Virus record (IMG/VR): IMGVR_UViG_3300048588_000154
Location: 1 to 40,889 of that record
Reading direction: 5' to 3' (one strand)
Source of the DNA: a virus
DNA length: 40,889 bases
Part shown: piece by piece, positions 31,891 to 40,889 of the stretch
How positions within the stretch are numbered: the first letter of the stretch is position 1
Layout of the letters: the number at the start of each line of letters is the position of its first letter
Notes under the pieces: generated by a model
Told to the model about the DNA's origin: nothing
Database searches by the model: none
The model's input: the letters and a program-made list of their open reading frames with translations, nothing else
Program-made: the position numbers and the translations under genes

Positions 31891-32498
31891 TCCTCGTCCT
31901 CCAATTCAAAGGTGAATGGACCTATTACTGTTTCAAACGAACCATCGAAATCAGCGTCCAGGCGGCCTGTGACTCTGACTGTTTCGATATAGCCTGGGTC
32001 TATCGTCGCCTCGATCGAGACACCGAGGATCAAGTCAAGGGCTGCTCTCGGGTAATAGACATTATCCTCAAGAGCTGTCAGATCCTGGACGCCGGCATCT
32101 CCCCAGATCGCTATGCCTCGGGATTGGAGGTTGGCGTATGCTGTCGGCTCATCAATGCAAGCCTGTACCCCGCTCAGGATGTCCGTCGCCCGGTAGAGAT
32201 CTGAATAGAGATCGGTGTATGGCTTGCCAAAGGCATTGATCGTGAGCGTGGCCTGACGATGGAGTCGGATCTTGAAAGCGTTGAGCGTCTTGTCGTATGG
32301 AAAGGAATCGGCCCGACCAAGCTTGACAAGTCCACCCACGAAACCAAACGATACGTAGGGGCCTTTCGGCTCGGGCTTATATTGATTCTCATCAACCACA
32401 GGAACGCCAGGAGGAAGGCAAGCGGCAAGCCATGCACGAACCCCGGCCCTGACTTCATCCATTCTGCGTCTAACGATTGACTGGATGACTGCACTCAT
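31887..32498 (-). CDS. Tail/neck terminator protein, 203 aa
   Basis: It fits the gp12-like neck terminator group (LIC_12616-type): a YKPEPKGPYVSFGFVGGLVKLG opening, RQATLTINAFGKPYTDLYSDLYRA helix and a late beta region. It lies just before the sheath gene, as usual for the protein that caps the tube and sheath. ATGA overlaps at both ends. Confidence 0.72.
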   Translation of the reverse strand: MSAVIQSIVRRRMDEVRAGVRAWLAACLPPGVPVVDENQYKPEPKGPYVSFGFVGGLVKLGRADSFPYDKTLNAFKIRLHRQATLTINAFGKPYTDLYSDLYRATDILSGVQACIDEPTAYANLQSRGIAIWGDAGVQDLTALEDNVYYPRAALDLILGVSIEATIDPGYIETVRVTGRLDADFDGSFETVIGPFTFELEDEE

Positions 32499-32875
32499 CT
32501 AACCGCCTTTCTCGATGCCACAGCTTCAAAATGTTGCAGGTGTCTGAATCGAAAGTTCTCGACCGATTCAATGATGAACAGCTCGCCATCTATGTCCAGC
32601 TCATCGGCGTTCTGGCCGAGAGTCTTGTCAGCAGCGACAAGCTTCTCTGTTGTGATGATGGTCACATAGCTTGAGAGGCGGGCCAGATCATTGATGGTGA
32701 TCTCGACCTTGTCCTGGTTCAGAGGCTGTACCGATGCCTCGATGTCGCGTCTGAACTCCACAGCTCCAGGCTGGAAAACCCCGCCCCTGAAAGAGCCGGG
32801 GGCATATCGGGTCAGGGTTATCTTTCTTTGACCGCCTCGCCGCGCGGCCCGTCTGATCATTCCGGCAACGCTCAT
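32495..32875 (-). CDS. Head-tail connector protein, 126 aa
   Basis: A small beta-rich protein (SVAGMIRRAARRGGQRKITLTRYAPG start; DIEASVQPLNQDKVEI; ELFIIESVENFRF) typical of head-closure or stopper proteins at this genome position. ATGA overlaps join it to its neighbours. Exact family not certain. Confidence 0.65.
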   Translation of the reverse strand: MSVAGMIRRAARRGGQRKITLTRYAPGSFRGGVFQPGAVEFRRDIEASVQPLNQDKVEITINDLARLSSYVTIITTEKLVAADKTLGQNADELDIDGELFIIESVENFRFRHLQHFEAVASRKAVR

Positions 32876-33435
32876 TGCTCACCCTTCCCCTGAGTAACCT
32901 TGAAGCCGACCGCCTGACGCATCGCACCGGTGTCGATCAGGGGATTGCTGGATCCCTTTTTCTTGATCGTCGATGGAGCATTCGGCGGGCGCTTCAGGGT
33001 TGTGATTTTTCTTTGAATGGCACCAGCCAGGAAAGCGCCGACTCGCCCGAGAGCTGTTGCGATGCTGGATTTTTTCTTGCCCTGAAAGATCTTCTCGATC
33101 TCCTTGGAAAGCATCTGATCAGCTTTCTTCCCCTGGCTGTCTATAGTCGGTCGCATGAAAGGACGCGGGGGGATGCGCCAGGGCGAGTCTGATTCAGAGG
33201 TCGCCTTGGTCTTCACGCCATGCTCATTCCAGTATGCGATCTGAGCAAGCGTTGTGCCTTCCGCCTCGCCCGCGTCCTCATGGATGCCGACAGTCAGGGT
33301 GATGCCCTGGCCGACATCCTCAATAAACTTATTGACTGCTTTCACATCAAAACCCTTGCTCCCCTTGACTTTGGTTGAATAACCTTTGCCAGACATGAGC
33401 CGTTGGATCTCTTCATCTGAAAGCAGTCTGGCCAT
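32872..33435 (-). CDS. HK97 gp10-like neck protein, 187 aa
   Basis: ATG 33435 overlaps the previous stop (TGATG), preferred over a TTG six bases earlier. It shows a LAQIAYWNEHG segment and a WRIPPRPFMRPTID motif, both typical of gp10-like minor tail/neck proteins, and a basic C-terminus (KRKITTLKRPPNAPSTIKKKGSSNPLIDTGAM-type layout). Confidence 0.78.
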   Translation of the reverse strand: MARLLSDEEIQRLMSGKGYSTKVKGSKGFDVKAVNKFIEDVGQGITLTVGIHEDAGEAEGTTLAQIAYWNEHGVKTKATSESDSPWRIPPRPFMRPTIDSQGKKADQMLSKEIEKIFQGKKKSSIATALGRVGAFLAGAIQRKITTLKRPPNAPSTIKKKGSSNPLIDTGAMRQAVGFKVTQGKGEQ

Positions 33436-33788
33436 CAGCAACCCCCGACGAGAGGCGAATAGACAACGCCGCGGCGCAGAGATACAAACATCTGCCCATA
33501 GCCTGTCGATCCCATTTCCTCTTCACTGAGGCCCGATGTGCCGTAAGAGGCGGAGGTTGCCCCGACAGTCTCCGAGGTCAATGGTCCTGCTATCTCACCC
33601 CCACGGGAGATCGAGAGCGTCATCAGATGGGCCGTTAGGTAGGAGAGCCCAACTGTGAACTTGTCACCCCAGACACTTTCGTCCAGCCAGACCTCGGCGA
33701 GAGCTTGAAAAATATCAAACTCATTGGCCGGTCGATCTTTCAGCTCGGGGGCTATGGCGCGAACGGTAGCCATTACACTCGAAGCCAT
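33435..33788 (-). CDS. DUF4054-like head completion protein, 117 aa
   Basis: Matches the DUF4054 layout: APELKDRPANEFDIFQALAEVWLDESVWGDKFTVGLSYLTAHLMTL then a Gly/Ser loop and STGYGQMFVSLRRG. It lies between the capsid genes and neck genes and probably acts as the head-tail adaptor. GAGGTGACCCG precedes the ATG. Confidence 0.8.
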   Translation of the reverse strand: MASSVMATVRAIAPELKDRPANEFDIFQALAEVWLDESVWGDKFTVGLSYLTAHLMTLSISRGGEIAGPLTSETVGATSASYGTSGLSEEEMGSTGYGQMFVSLRRGVVYSPLVGGC

Positions 33789-33799
33789 CGGGTCACCTC

Positions 33800-34246
33800 T
33801 TACTCTTCGATGTTCTGATCATTCTGATCATCATCTGTTTCATCCCCAACTGCTTCGGCATTGGCTTTCGCCTTGGCCTTGGCCAGAGCTTTCTGCTTGT
33901 TGCGTTCGAGCTTGGCGAGCTGTTCATCAATGGCCTTGATGATCGTCCCGCGTTCCTCGCCCACCTTCCAGCTATTCAAGAGAGCCACATCGAACGTGGC
34001 CCGAATGATGTCGAAAGCCTCCCGCACATTGCGGAAGACGCTGATCTGTGAGGACTTGGCCGGGGCCTCTTCCTCTGTGAGCACAGTCACATGCTCACGC
34101 TCGATGTCCTTGGCAAAGTTTCGATTGCCCTTGAGGTAGTTCCAGGTTTTCGGATCGAGCTGGCTCACGCCAGGGAGAAGAACGATGCCGCGACCGGAGG
34201 GTTCAAAGACTCTAAGAACCCTTTCCCGGTTGTTTTTGATCAGCAT
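33800..34246 (-). CDS. Virion-operon protein of unknown role, 148 aa
   Basis: The N-terminal part (MLIKNNRERVLRVFEPSGRGIVLLPGVSQLD) recalls small capsid-linked proteins next to the major head gene. The C-terminal half is a long Lys/Ala helix ending in an Asp/Glu tail. AGGAG precedes the ATG. Not firmly recognised. Confidence 0.65.
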   Translation of the reverse strand: MLIKNNRERVLRVFEPSGRGIVLLPGVSQLDPKTWNYLKGNRNFAKDIEREHVTVLTEEEAPAKSSQISVFRNVREAFDIIRATFDVALLNSWKVGEERGTIIKAIDEQLAKLERNKQKALAKAKAKANAEAVGDETDDDQNDQNIEE

Positions 34247-34300
34247 GGAAGACTCCTATCTTTGGTTTGTTAACTGGGGTTTTTTCCTTGGACTTCTCTA

Positions 34301-35260
34301 TTAGCTGGACACGTTGCCGCCGATGTCATCGGTCATCGCCTGCGACAGAGGATAAGGGATGATCACGCCGCCGCAACGCTCATGCACTGCAACCTTGTAA
34401 GCCATGCCCCGCAGCTCAGGCGCGAAGGTTTCAAACTCTTGAGGGATCTCAAGCGTGAACTTTTCAGGGTTGCGATCATAGACGATCGCCGTATCATCCG
34501 AGAGATTGCCGCCCGAGTTTGCAGCGGCGAGTTCAGCCAACCAATCAACGCTGTCGATGAACGGGGTGTTCTCAAGGAAGTAATTCAGGATCGTCATGTC
34601 GGAACCATCCGAGCGTGGCGTTGTTGCCAGCTTGGTGTAGTAAGGGATTGGGAGGAGCATCGTGTTGGGAACTTCGACCGACTTCGAGGTGTCGATCACA
34701 GAGTTCGCAAGGTTGTTGAGATCGGCGAGGATGTTGGCAGTTGTCTGCGCATCATCAAGCCAGGCCCCATGAGCCAGGGTCACATCGGGGATGTTGGCAT
34801 TGGTCAGCCAGCCCTGGAGGCCAGCGGCGCTGTCGCCCCAGAAAGCGATGTCACGCTCAAGCTGCATGATCGCGCGACGGGCTGCGTTCGCCTTGGATGT
34901 CGTCAGAGGCTTGCCTGTTTTGGCTGCTGATCTGATCTCCATCACAGAATACTGATAGGCCGCGCCCAGCGATTTGACTTGCGCTGTGAACTGCTTGCCC
35001 GAGATCTCGACATTGCGGAAGTCGGTCGCGTAATCGCTTACGATCGCGGCCATGCCCACCTGATCATACTGGTTGTATGTGATGGTCTGGGCTGCGGGAT
35101 CACCCTCGAAGCTGACAGGAATAACTTCCCGCTGGCGAAGAGTGGGGTACCGCACATCATAAGAACGCGACTTGATCGTCTCCAATTCGCGGGCAAAGAA
35201 GATGCTTTCATTCGAGTCGAGGCGGGGAAAGCGCGGGCCTTTCTGGTTGCGACGCTTCAT
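34301..35260 (-). CDS. Major capsid protein (DUF2184-type), 319 aa
   Basis: The arrangement fits the DUF2184 capsid family: an N-terminal arm (FFARELETIKSRSYDVRYPTLRQREVIPV), SFEGDPAAQTITYNQYDQVGMAAIVSDYA, the long helix AARRAIMQLERDIAFWGD and a C-terminal IPQEFETFAPELRGMAYKVAVHERCGGVIIPYP strand. It would form the HK97-like shell. AGGAG lies 9 bases before the ATG. Confidence 0.87.
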   Translation of the reverse strand: MKRRNQKGPRFPRLDSNESIFFARELETIKSRSYDVRYPTLRQREVIPVSFEGDPAAQTITYNQYDQVGMAAIVSDYATDFRNVEISGKQFTAQVKSLGAAYQYSVMEIRSAAKTGKPLTTSKANAARRAIMQLERDIAFWGDSAAGLQGWLTNANIPDVTLAHGAWLDDAQTTANILADLNNLANSVIDTSKSVEVPNTMLLPIPYYTKLATTPRSDGSDMTILNYFLENTPFIDSVDWLAELAAANSGGNLSDDTAIVYDRNPEKFTLEIPQEFETFAPELRGMAYKVAVHERCGGVIIPYPLSQAMTDDIGGNVSS

Positions 35261-35341
35261 TATGTCTTTCTCCTAAGATTTAAAAGAGTGTTCAGGAACT
35301 ACGGATTACATCGTCAAGGGTCTGAATGAATGGCGAGAGGC

Positions 35342-35815
35342 TTAGACGCGCTCGCGGAACTCGACAAGGGCCAGCTTGAGATCAGAATCGACCTCACGCA
35401 CAACGACCTTGGTGGTGATGTTGATGTTGCCAGAAGCGGAGCTTGTGAGCTTGCCTGCGTTGCCTGTGCCCACAACAACATAAACAGAACCATTTACCGA
35501 TGGGAGGTTTGTATCTGTGCACTGACACCAGACAGCGCCCCAGTTACAGACATTGAGGGTTTCATCATCGGCATAGCCGGGAGCAGATGAACCAGTCCGT
35601 GATTCAAGGGCCTGGGTCAGAGCTGCGAAGCCTGCGAACACCTGAGTGTCAGCAGAGGGCACCTTGCCCTGGCGGGTTGCTGTTCCCTCGACAACACCAT
35701 GACCAAAGGGAACTGCACCCTCAGCCAGCATGGTTCGGATGTCCTCAGACTTGAAAGCATGGGCCAGTTGACCTGCACGAGCGCGAGGCATGTTCATCGA
35801 AACAGAAGTTTGCAT
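35342..35815 (-). CDS. Capsid cement/decoration protein, 157 aa
   Basis: ATG 35815 is chosen because AAAGGAG precedes it; the open frame extends upstream without support. MPRARAGQLAHAFKSEDIRTMLAEGAVPFGHGVVEG and the following beta region fit structural cement proteins encoded just before the capsid gene. It probably stabilises the mature shell from outside. Confidence 0.75.
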   Translation of the reverse strand: MQTSVSMNMPRARAGQLAHAFKSEDIRTMLAEGAVPFGHGVVEGTATRQGKVPSADTQVFAGFAALTQALESRTGSSAPGYADDETLNVCNWGAVWCQCTDTNLPSVNGSVYVVVGTGNAGKLTSSASGNINITTKVVVREVDSDLKLALVEFRERV

Positions 35816-35853
35816 GAATTCATCTCCTTTAAAATGAAGGGGTCGATGGATGA

Positions 35854-37119
35854 TTAGCGGGCCTTGCGGGTTGCGCCGATTGGTTTCTGCCAAGCGTTGG
35901 CTTGCTTCTCCATCGCATCGGCGCGGATCTCTTCATGAGTCTTTTGGCGACCGCGCTGATCATTGCGAACGCCGGTCTTGACCCCAGAGCGAATGCGATC
36001 ATAAGCGCCAGAGCGGCCATTGCCGCCCTGGCCATGATCTTCCTCGCTGTCCTCGTCTTCGCTATCAAGGTGAACTTCTCCATCCTCGATCTCGTCATCG
36101 GCTGTTTCAATCATGTGATCGAGTCGGCTTTGCAGATACACATCCGACTTTCCTTCTGCCTTGAACTCAGGGGAATCGAGCTTGATCAGCTCGACGATGA
36201 TATCCCGATCGCTCATGGCCGACAGATCCTTGTCGTCAAGGCGGGGAGCTGCGAAACGCTCAAGAGCCACGCGGGCCTTGATGGCTTCCTTGAACTCGGC
36301 AGAGTCTGTGCGGACGCCTGCTGTTTCCTTCGCCTTCTTAAGATCAGCTTCCAGGGAATCGGCGCGAGCCTGGACTTTGGCCTTGTCGTCATCGGCCAGC
36401 TTCAGCTTGTCGTTCAATCCCTGGATCGTTTGATGGTCCTTGTTGAATTTTCCAGTCACGGCAGCATGAACATCTGCATTGACCTTGTACTCGACACCAT
36501 CAATTACAATCGTCTTTTCCATTAAAGAGTCTCCTCTAGGGTTTTCTTCGGGACTCAGGATTGAGTCCAAGCGTAAGACCTGTTCTTGAGAGTCCAGGTG
36601 GATGCGGACCTGGGAGCCGCCTCGTGCGTTTTTGCAGATGGCAACATGATTGTATCGAATATTCCGCTGGACAGCATCATACCGCTGACCCTGATACACA
36701 CCGGGTTTCATGTCGAGATCACAGACATAGCCGCACGACACTTCCCGCTTGTCGCCTGTCTCAACATCCTGAATGCTAGGGGCGTGGGTGATAGTCATGG
36801 TGGTGGCCAGAAGATCATCGACGCGCTCGACTTTCTCAGAAGTGAAGCCTACCATGTGGTCTGTGGTGTTCTCGGATGTGAGAAGACCATCATTGACTGT
36901 CGGGTGTCCATTGGTCGCCGGTACCCCCTTCAATGTCTCCATGGACGCGGGGTTGAAGACTTCTTCAGGCGGGCGGAACTCTCGCCACTCCGAGCCATCA
37001 TCGCGCCGGTAAACAAAGATCCCCGATCTTGTCGCCGTGATCGGAACCCGCAAATAGCCATTGGCAAGACGTTGAGGCTTGCCGAAGGACATGCGATCCA
37101 TCCTGATCTGCTGCTTCAT
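35854..37119 (-). CDS. DUF2213 prohead protease/scaffold fusion, 421 aa
   Basis: Residues 1-160 form the DUF2213 protease-like domain (GIFVYRRDDG, ETLKGVPATNGHPTVN, GDKREVSCGYVCDLD...YNHVAIC). A central coiled coil (about 215-270) and an acidic, disordered C-terminus act as the scaffold. GGAG lies 10 bases upstream. The cysteine in VSCGY and the His in NGHP and NHVA are candidate active-site residues. Confidence 0.82.
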   Translation of the reverse strand: MKQQIRMDRMSFGKPQRLANGYLRVPITATRSGIFVYRRDDGSEWREFRPPEEVFNPASMETLKGVPATNGHPTVNDGLLTSENTTDHMVGFTSEKVERVDDLLATTMTITHAPSIQDVETGDKREVSCGYVCDLDMKPGVYQGQRYDAVQRNIRYNHVAICKNARGGSQVRIHLDSQEQVLRLDSILSPEENPRGDSLMEKTIVIDGVEYKVNADVHAAVTGKFNKDHQTIQGLNDKLKLADDDKAKVQARADSLEADLKKAKETAGVRTDSAEFKEAIKARVALERFAAPRLDDKDLSAMSDRDIIVELIKLDSPEFKAEGKSDVYLQSRLDHMIETADDEIEDGEVHLDSEDEDSEEDHGQGGNGRSGAYDRIRSGVKTGVRNDQRGRQKTHEEIRADAMEKQANAWQKPIGATRKAR

Positions 37120-37166
37120 TTTTTTATGACTCCGAAATTTAATTGAGACTCTAACCTCAAACCGGC

Positions 37167-38054
37167 CTACTCGTCATCATCATCTGTGTCATCGAGATAT
37201 GGGATTGCCACGCATCGACAATTGTAGTCCATGCCGGGATGACCGAAAGGGGGTGGATCATCCCAGCTCATGATCTCGCCGTTAAGGGCAGCATGAGATG
37301 GACGAACCCGCTCATCCTCAGAGGTTTGCCAAATGTACTTTCTGATCCCGACCCGCTCCTGTCTCATGCGGGCGACCTGTCCATTAAGGGTTGCGACCTG
37401 ATCGCGGGCGACAAACTTGGCCCGCGCCTCCAGCGACATCCCCCGGACCATCTGGCTTTCGCGCTCATCGGCAGCTCTGAATGTATCCAGTATGGCTGAT
37501 CTCAGACCGGAAGGAGAGAGTCCTTGACGATACCCGTTAAGAACTATGTTGCTGATCTGATCCGTCTCGGCCTCGGCAAGGCGCGTAATCTTGCGGGCGT
37601 TGTCTTTGGTCCAGGCATCAATCGCCTTGATGATCTGATCATCGCCAAGGAGAAGATCGACCCCCAAAGACTTGCGGGTCGCCTGCTCGTTGTCTTTGTT
37701 GATGGCCTGGCCCACATCAAAGATCTGGGGACGGCGATCGCCAAGGGCTTTGGAAAACCGCACGAGGATTCTCTGCAAAGCCGCCTCCAGCAGATCGAAG
37801 GCATCCATCACATCAAGACGGATCGGGCGGCCCACGGAATCAACCCGCCGCGTCGCGCCCATGTCGGATCGGAACAGAGCCTCGATCGTCGGCAGTATCT
37901 CGACGATCTCTTTTTGCAGATCCTCCTTGAGCCCAACCACAAGGCCCTGGACGATGGCCTCGTATCGCCTTTCAAGATTCCGGGGGTAAGGGATGGGCTC
38001 AGGCTTCCCGCGGCTTCTGGGGATGAAGTCTGTAATTCTGGGAGCCCTTGCCAT
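37167..38054 (-). CDS. Mu F-like minor head protein, 295 aa
   Basis: The C-terminal domain is diagnostic: GYRQGLSPSGLRSAI, ARDQVATLNGQVARMRQERVGIRKYIWQTSEDERVRPSHAALNGEIM and PPFGHPGMDYNCRCVAIP. The N-terminal ~150 residues are helical. Start overlaps the portal stop (TAATG). It takes part in early head assembly at the portal. Confidence 0.88.
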   Translation of the reverse strand: MARAPRITDFIPRSRGKPEPIPYPRNLERRYEAIVQGLVVGLKEDLQKEIVEILPTIEALFRSDMGATRRVDSVGRPIRLDVMDAFDLLEAALQRILVRFSKALGDRRPQIFDVGQAINKDNEQATRKSLGVDLLLGDDQIIKAIDAWTKDNARKITRLAEAETDQISNIVLNGYRQGLSPSGLRSAILDTFRAADERESQMVRGMSLEARAKFVARDQVATLNGQVARMRQERVGIRKYIWQTSEDERVRPSHAALNGEIMSWDDPPPFGHPGMDYNCRCVAIPYLDDTDDDDE

Positions 38055-39745
38055 TACTCAGCGCCTCCGCTCTGACCCTGCCCCTGGTCGATGGTGAAGC
38101 TTCTGCCGACCTCGCCCATGATGCTTTCCACCTGTTCTGTCGATAGGCCAAAGCTCGCCTCGATGATCCTGATCCCTGTCTCTCTCGGCAGGCGATTGCT
38201 GGCGACCTCCTGGATGACTGTGATCAATGATGTGACCTGGGCTCCATTCAGGCTTGTGTCCTTCATGATCTCGGCTGATCTCTCATCATCGGTTTGATCT
38301 ACTTCCTCGACGGCCGGCGGGTTTGATTGCCCTCCCCCTGTACCCGTTGTCTGTTCTGGATTTTCTTCCTCGAGCAAAGGCGGCAAGCCTGCCTCCACTT
38401 CCTCTCTCGTCGGCGTTTCCTCCATGGTTGGCCGATCGAAATCAAGCTTCGTCTCATGGCTGTACTCTCCAGAGCCAAAGCGGGAGCGGGCGATCTCTTC
38501 GGGGGTGATCGTCTGGTTCTTGATATAGATGTCGTCGATGCGGGCCTGCTTTTCCTTGCGATCGAGGACCTCGCCTTCCGGCTCCTGCCAGAGAGGGCAA
38601 AACTCGATGTCCCAATCCGGGGGCTCGATCCCTCGGGTGGGGCCCGACTTGTTCAGGAAGCAGAGCTTGATGAATTGGCGAAGCGCAGGCTTAAGAACAA
38701 CCTCCTGCTCCTTGCTCACAAAGTCATAGTAATCGTGTCGCTCAGACTTTCCTGTCTCGCCCATGCCGCCGCCAGGGGCCTCGCCCAAGAGAACGGTATG
38801 GGTATATCCGGAGGCCGTGACCAGTCGCCTTTCCATCCTGTCGATCACATCAGCCACACCCGTCAGCGGTGTTTGCTTTCTTTCGTAATCCTCTTCGGCA
38901 TCAATCATGATGCTGTTTACAACGGACTTGGCGAGATCCATCAGGTTCAGGCGCTCTTGCAGAAGGTTCTTGCCGCCCTTCATCGACATCAGGCGCTGCA
39001 TGTCCTTGACCTTGAACACGCCGACCGCCATCTCAGTCATCAGGGTTGCAACGCCATCCTGGGTCTGTGAATAATTCGAGAGCGGCCCCCGGAAGGTTGC
39101 CAGCACAGAGTTCGACCAGAACCCATTCTGAATAAAGAGCTGCCTGGGGAGGGTGGCGCCATCGAAGCGAATGATCCGACTATGATGGATCATCGTGATG
39201 CCCGCGCCCTTCATCGAGAAGCGGGGTTGCATCTGATAGATCAGGGGCATCCCCATGTTCTTCGATCGGGGGTCCTCATCAATCATGTGCCAGATCAGCT
39301 CATGCCGATTCAGAACAGTGGCGAAGTCAAAGCGTCGTATCCGATTCGTATTGAGGGGCGACCAGGGGTTGGGCGCTCCATCGTCGATCCCGAGCACAAC
39401 ACCCGAGCCACCATAGAGGCGAGCCCAGCTCAGAGCTTTCTGGAAAGTCGCTTTCCAATTCATCTCCTGCTCAAGGTAGGTCACGAAGTTTCTGATCTCC
39501 TCCTCATCCCATGAGGGGATCTTGAGCTTGAATCCCTCGCGCACCATGTCTTTGGGCAGCATGTCCACAACCTTCGCCGCGATGTCGTCGCCAGCATAAG
39601 TCTGTTCGGCTTCGGCCTCAGACATAAGGTAGGCTTGTGCTTCAGCGCCGAGACGCTTGTCCTTTCCAAGCACATTAAGATTGGTCAACGTGTTGACCCA
39701 ATCATCAAGACGAACCGTGATCTGTTGTTTCAGGGTATCAAGCAT
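38054..39745 (-). CDS. DUF1073-type portal protein, 563 aa
   Basis: The DUF1073 portal pattern is clear: AYLMSEAEAEQTYAGDDIAAKVVDMLPKDMVREGF, ALSWARLYGGSGVVLGIDDG, HHSRIIRFDG, TLMTEMAVGVFKVKDM and HTVLLGEAPGGGMGETGKSERHDYYDFV. A charged, disordered C-terminus (about 450-563) follows. It forms the dodecameric DNA channel. AAGGAG precedes the ATG. Confidence 0.88.
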   Translation of the reverse strand: MLDTLKQQITVRLDDWVNTLTNLNVLGKDKRLGAEAQAYLMSEAEAEQTYAGDDIAAKVVDMLPKDMVREGFKLKIPSWDEEEIRNFVTYLEQEMNWKATFQKALSWARLYGGSGVVLGIDDGAPNPWSPLNTNRIRRFDFATVLNRHELIWHMIDEDPRSKNMGMPLIYQMQPRFSMKGAGITMIHHSRIIRFDGATLPRQLFIQNGFWSNSVLATFRGPLSNYSQTQDGVATLMTEMAVGVFKVKDMQRLMSMKGGKNLLQERLNLMDLAKSVVNSIMIDAEEDYERKQTPLTGVADVIDRMERRLVTASGYTHTVLLGEAPGGGMGETGKSERHDYYDFVSKEQEVVLKPALRQFIKLCFLNKSGPTRGIEPPDWDIEFCPLWQEPEGEVLDRKEKQARIDDIYIKNQTITPEEIARSRFGSGEYSHETKLDFDRPTMEETPTREEVEAGLPPLLEEENPEQTTGTGGGQSNPPAVEEVDQTDDERSAEIMKDTSLNGAQVTSLITVIQEVASNRLPRETGIRIIEASFGLSTEQVESIMGEVGRSFTIDQGQGQSGGAE

Positions 39746-39753
39746 AACGGGTC

Positions 39754-40889
39754 CTACTCCTTTCCCAAGAGGGCTCGCAAGTAATGGTTCTCGCCTTCGG
39801 ATAATTTTTCCAATGCCTGAGTGGCAGCATCCACTTGATCGTCATTGTCTGCAAGCGGGAAGTTGCTGAACTCTTCTATGAACTTGTCAATGGGGAACAG
39901 GGCAATACTTTCATCGGGAAGCCAGACATTGCCAGCCTCGATCTGAGGCGACACGGAATGAACACGCGCGACCTTGGAACCATCCGGCTCGACTGGAATA
40001 AGGCCGCTGACTTTCTTCTTTAGCAGTTGGAGGATGGGCGTTCCATTCGCCTTGTCCTCGATGTAGACCGCATCGCAATCGGGATACTTCACCTTCATGT
40101 TAACAAGTTCTTTGCATGTTCGGATAATGTCCATGTGATCTCTGCGTTGATCCACAAGATACTTGTCAACACCCTTGCGACCCCAGACCTGGATGACCAC
40201 ATAGTCACTCGTCTCGAAGTCTTTGAATGCTGCATCGCAGGAGATGATCATCTCTTCAAAGTCATGAGGAAGGACACGATACCGCCGCCACCATTTGGGA
40301 TCGACTATGTTGCCGGTCGCCGATCTTGGTCGTTGCTGCCAGAGCGCGGCAAAGATATAAGAGCCTACATCCTTCTTGATCCTTGATAGCTTCGCGGCGT
40401 CCCCTTTGACTTCTGGCCAAAGGGCCTCGCCCATCTTTCTCGGATCGTCGGGGTGCAGCTCATCCATTGATTCAACGATCGCAGGGAAATTAAGCAGCTC
40501 CCATTGGGTTGCATCATGATCCTCCAGCGCCCGCTTGAGAAGGTAGCCGGACAGATCGCCCTCATGCCATCGGGTCTGGACGATCACGACATTGGCATTG
40601 AGAGACAGACGCGACTCGATCACAGAGCCGAACCAATCAATCACGTTCTGCCTGCGCACAGGTGAAAGAGCTTCTTTCCAGTCTTTGAATGGATCGTCGA
40701 TGATGAGCAGGGGATCTGCCGATCGCCCTGTCGTCGAGCCGCCAACGCCCACCGTATAAAGATATCCATACTCGCTCGTCTCACAGAGCTGAGCTGTGCG
40801 CATGAATTTTCTGGGTGCGAATGGTCTGATCAGAGTATCGGGAAAGATCTCTCGGTATCGGTCGGACTCCATGACCGATTGCGCGGCCC
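39754..40889 (-). CDS. Terminase large subunit, 5' end beyond the window
   Basis: The frame stays open through the right edge (AAQSV before the first internal Met), so the N-terminal Walker A part is missing. Visible are the Walker B motif LLIIDDPFKD, the coupling motif TRWHEGDLSG, and the RNase H-like nuclease acids in ISCDAAFKD, IEDKANG and DDQVDAA. It packages DNA and cuts concatemers. The portal gene follows nine bases later, the usual order. Confidence 0.92.
   Translation of the reverse strand, partial: AAQSVMESDRYREIFPDTLIRPFAPRKFMRTAQLCETSEYGYLYTVGVGGSTTGRSADPLLIIDDPFKDWKEALSPVRRQNVIDWFGSVIESRLSLNANVVIVQTRWHEGDLSGYLLKRALEDHDATQWELLNFPAIVESMDELHPDDPRKMGEALWPEVKGDAAKLSRIKKDVGSYIFAALWQQRPRSATGNIVDPKWWRRYRVLPHDFEEMIISCDAAFKDFETSDYVVIQVWGRKGVDKYLVDQRRDHMDIIRTCKELVNMKVKYPDCDAVYIEDKANGTPILQLLKKKVSGLIPVEPDGSKVARVHSVSPQIEAGNVWLPDESIALFPIDKFIEEFSNFPLADNDDQVDAATQALEKLSEGENHYLRALLGKE

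Overview
The window is most of a tailed-phage genome, or a prophage read as a phage-like contig. The virion genes describe a contractile-tailed (myovirus-type) phage: large terminase, DUF1073-type portal, Mu F-like minor head protein, DUF2213 protease/scaffold, DUF2184 capsid, DUF3383 sheath, DUF3277 tube, a short tape measure of 588 residues, then gp25-like, J-like and DUF2612 baseplate proteins. The host is not identifiable from the sequence. Strong AAGGAG-type ribosome sites, a lytic transglycosylase and this head-tail gene set suggest a Gram-negative bacterium (inference). I saw no integrase, repressor, tRNA or CRISPR array. Both ends cut through genes: a ParB/sulfiredoxin-fold protein on the left and the terminase on the right.

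Layout. (1) 1-445: partial ParB-like gene on the minus strand and a divergent control region with repeats. (2) 446-5052, plus strand: small early genes, a Gp157-like protein overlapping a RecT recombinase, with strong intrinsic terminators between gene groups. (3) 5355-7659, minus strand: eight small genes joined mostly by ATGA/TGATG overlaps. (4) 7660-8854: about 1.2 kb with no convincing gene. (5) 8855-14584, plus strand: accessory genes, including several Cys4 mini-proteins, a papain-like fold protein, membrane proteins, a cysteine-paired possibly exported protein and a phospholipase A2-like enzyme; a probable small RNA and a parS-like site lie at 12134-12273. (6) 14526-17304, minus strand: a five-gene translationally coupled cassette encoding a YjbQ-family protein, a TagB/TagF-family polyol-phosphate transferase, a 62-residue protein, an IspD/TarI-like cytidylyltransferase and an SDR reductase. 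(7) 17404-40889, minus strand: the virion and lysis operon, transcribed from terminase to tail fibres.

The most striking part is region 6. The cytidylyltransferase and SDR look like the two halves of the Bcs1/Acs1-type CDP-ribitol synthase split into overlapping genes. Next to a TagF-type transferase they make a compact phage-borne route for making and transferring an activated polyol phosphate. Likely targets are the host surface (receptor masking, superinfection exclusion), the virion, or possibly DNA; the sequence does not decide between them. Further points of interest are a canonical -1 slippery heptamer joining the two tail-assembly chaperone frames, several-fold enrichment of GATC in hand-counted blocks, and an unusual density of small zinc-ribbon proteins.
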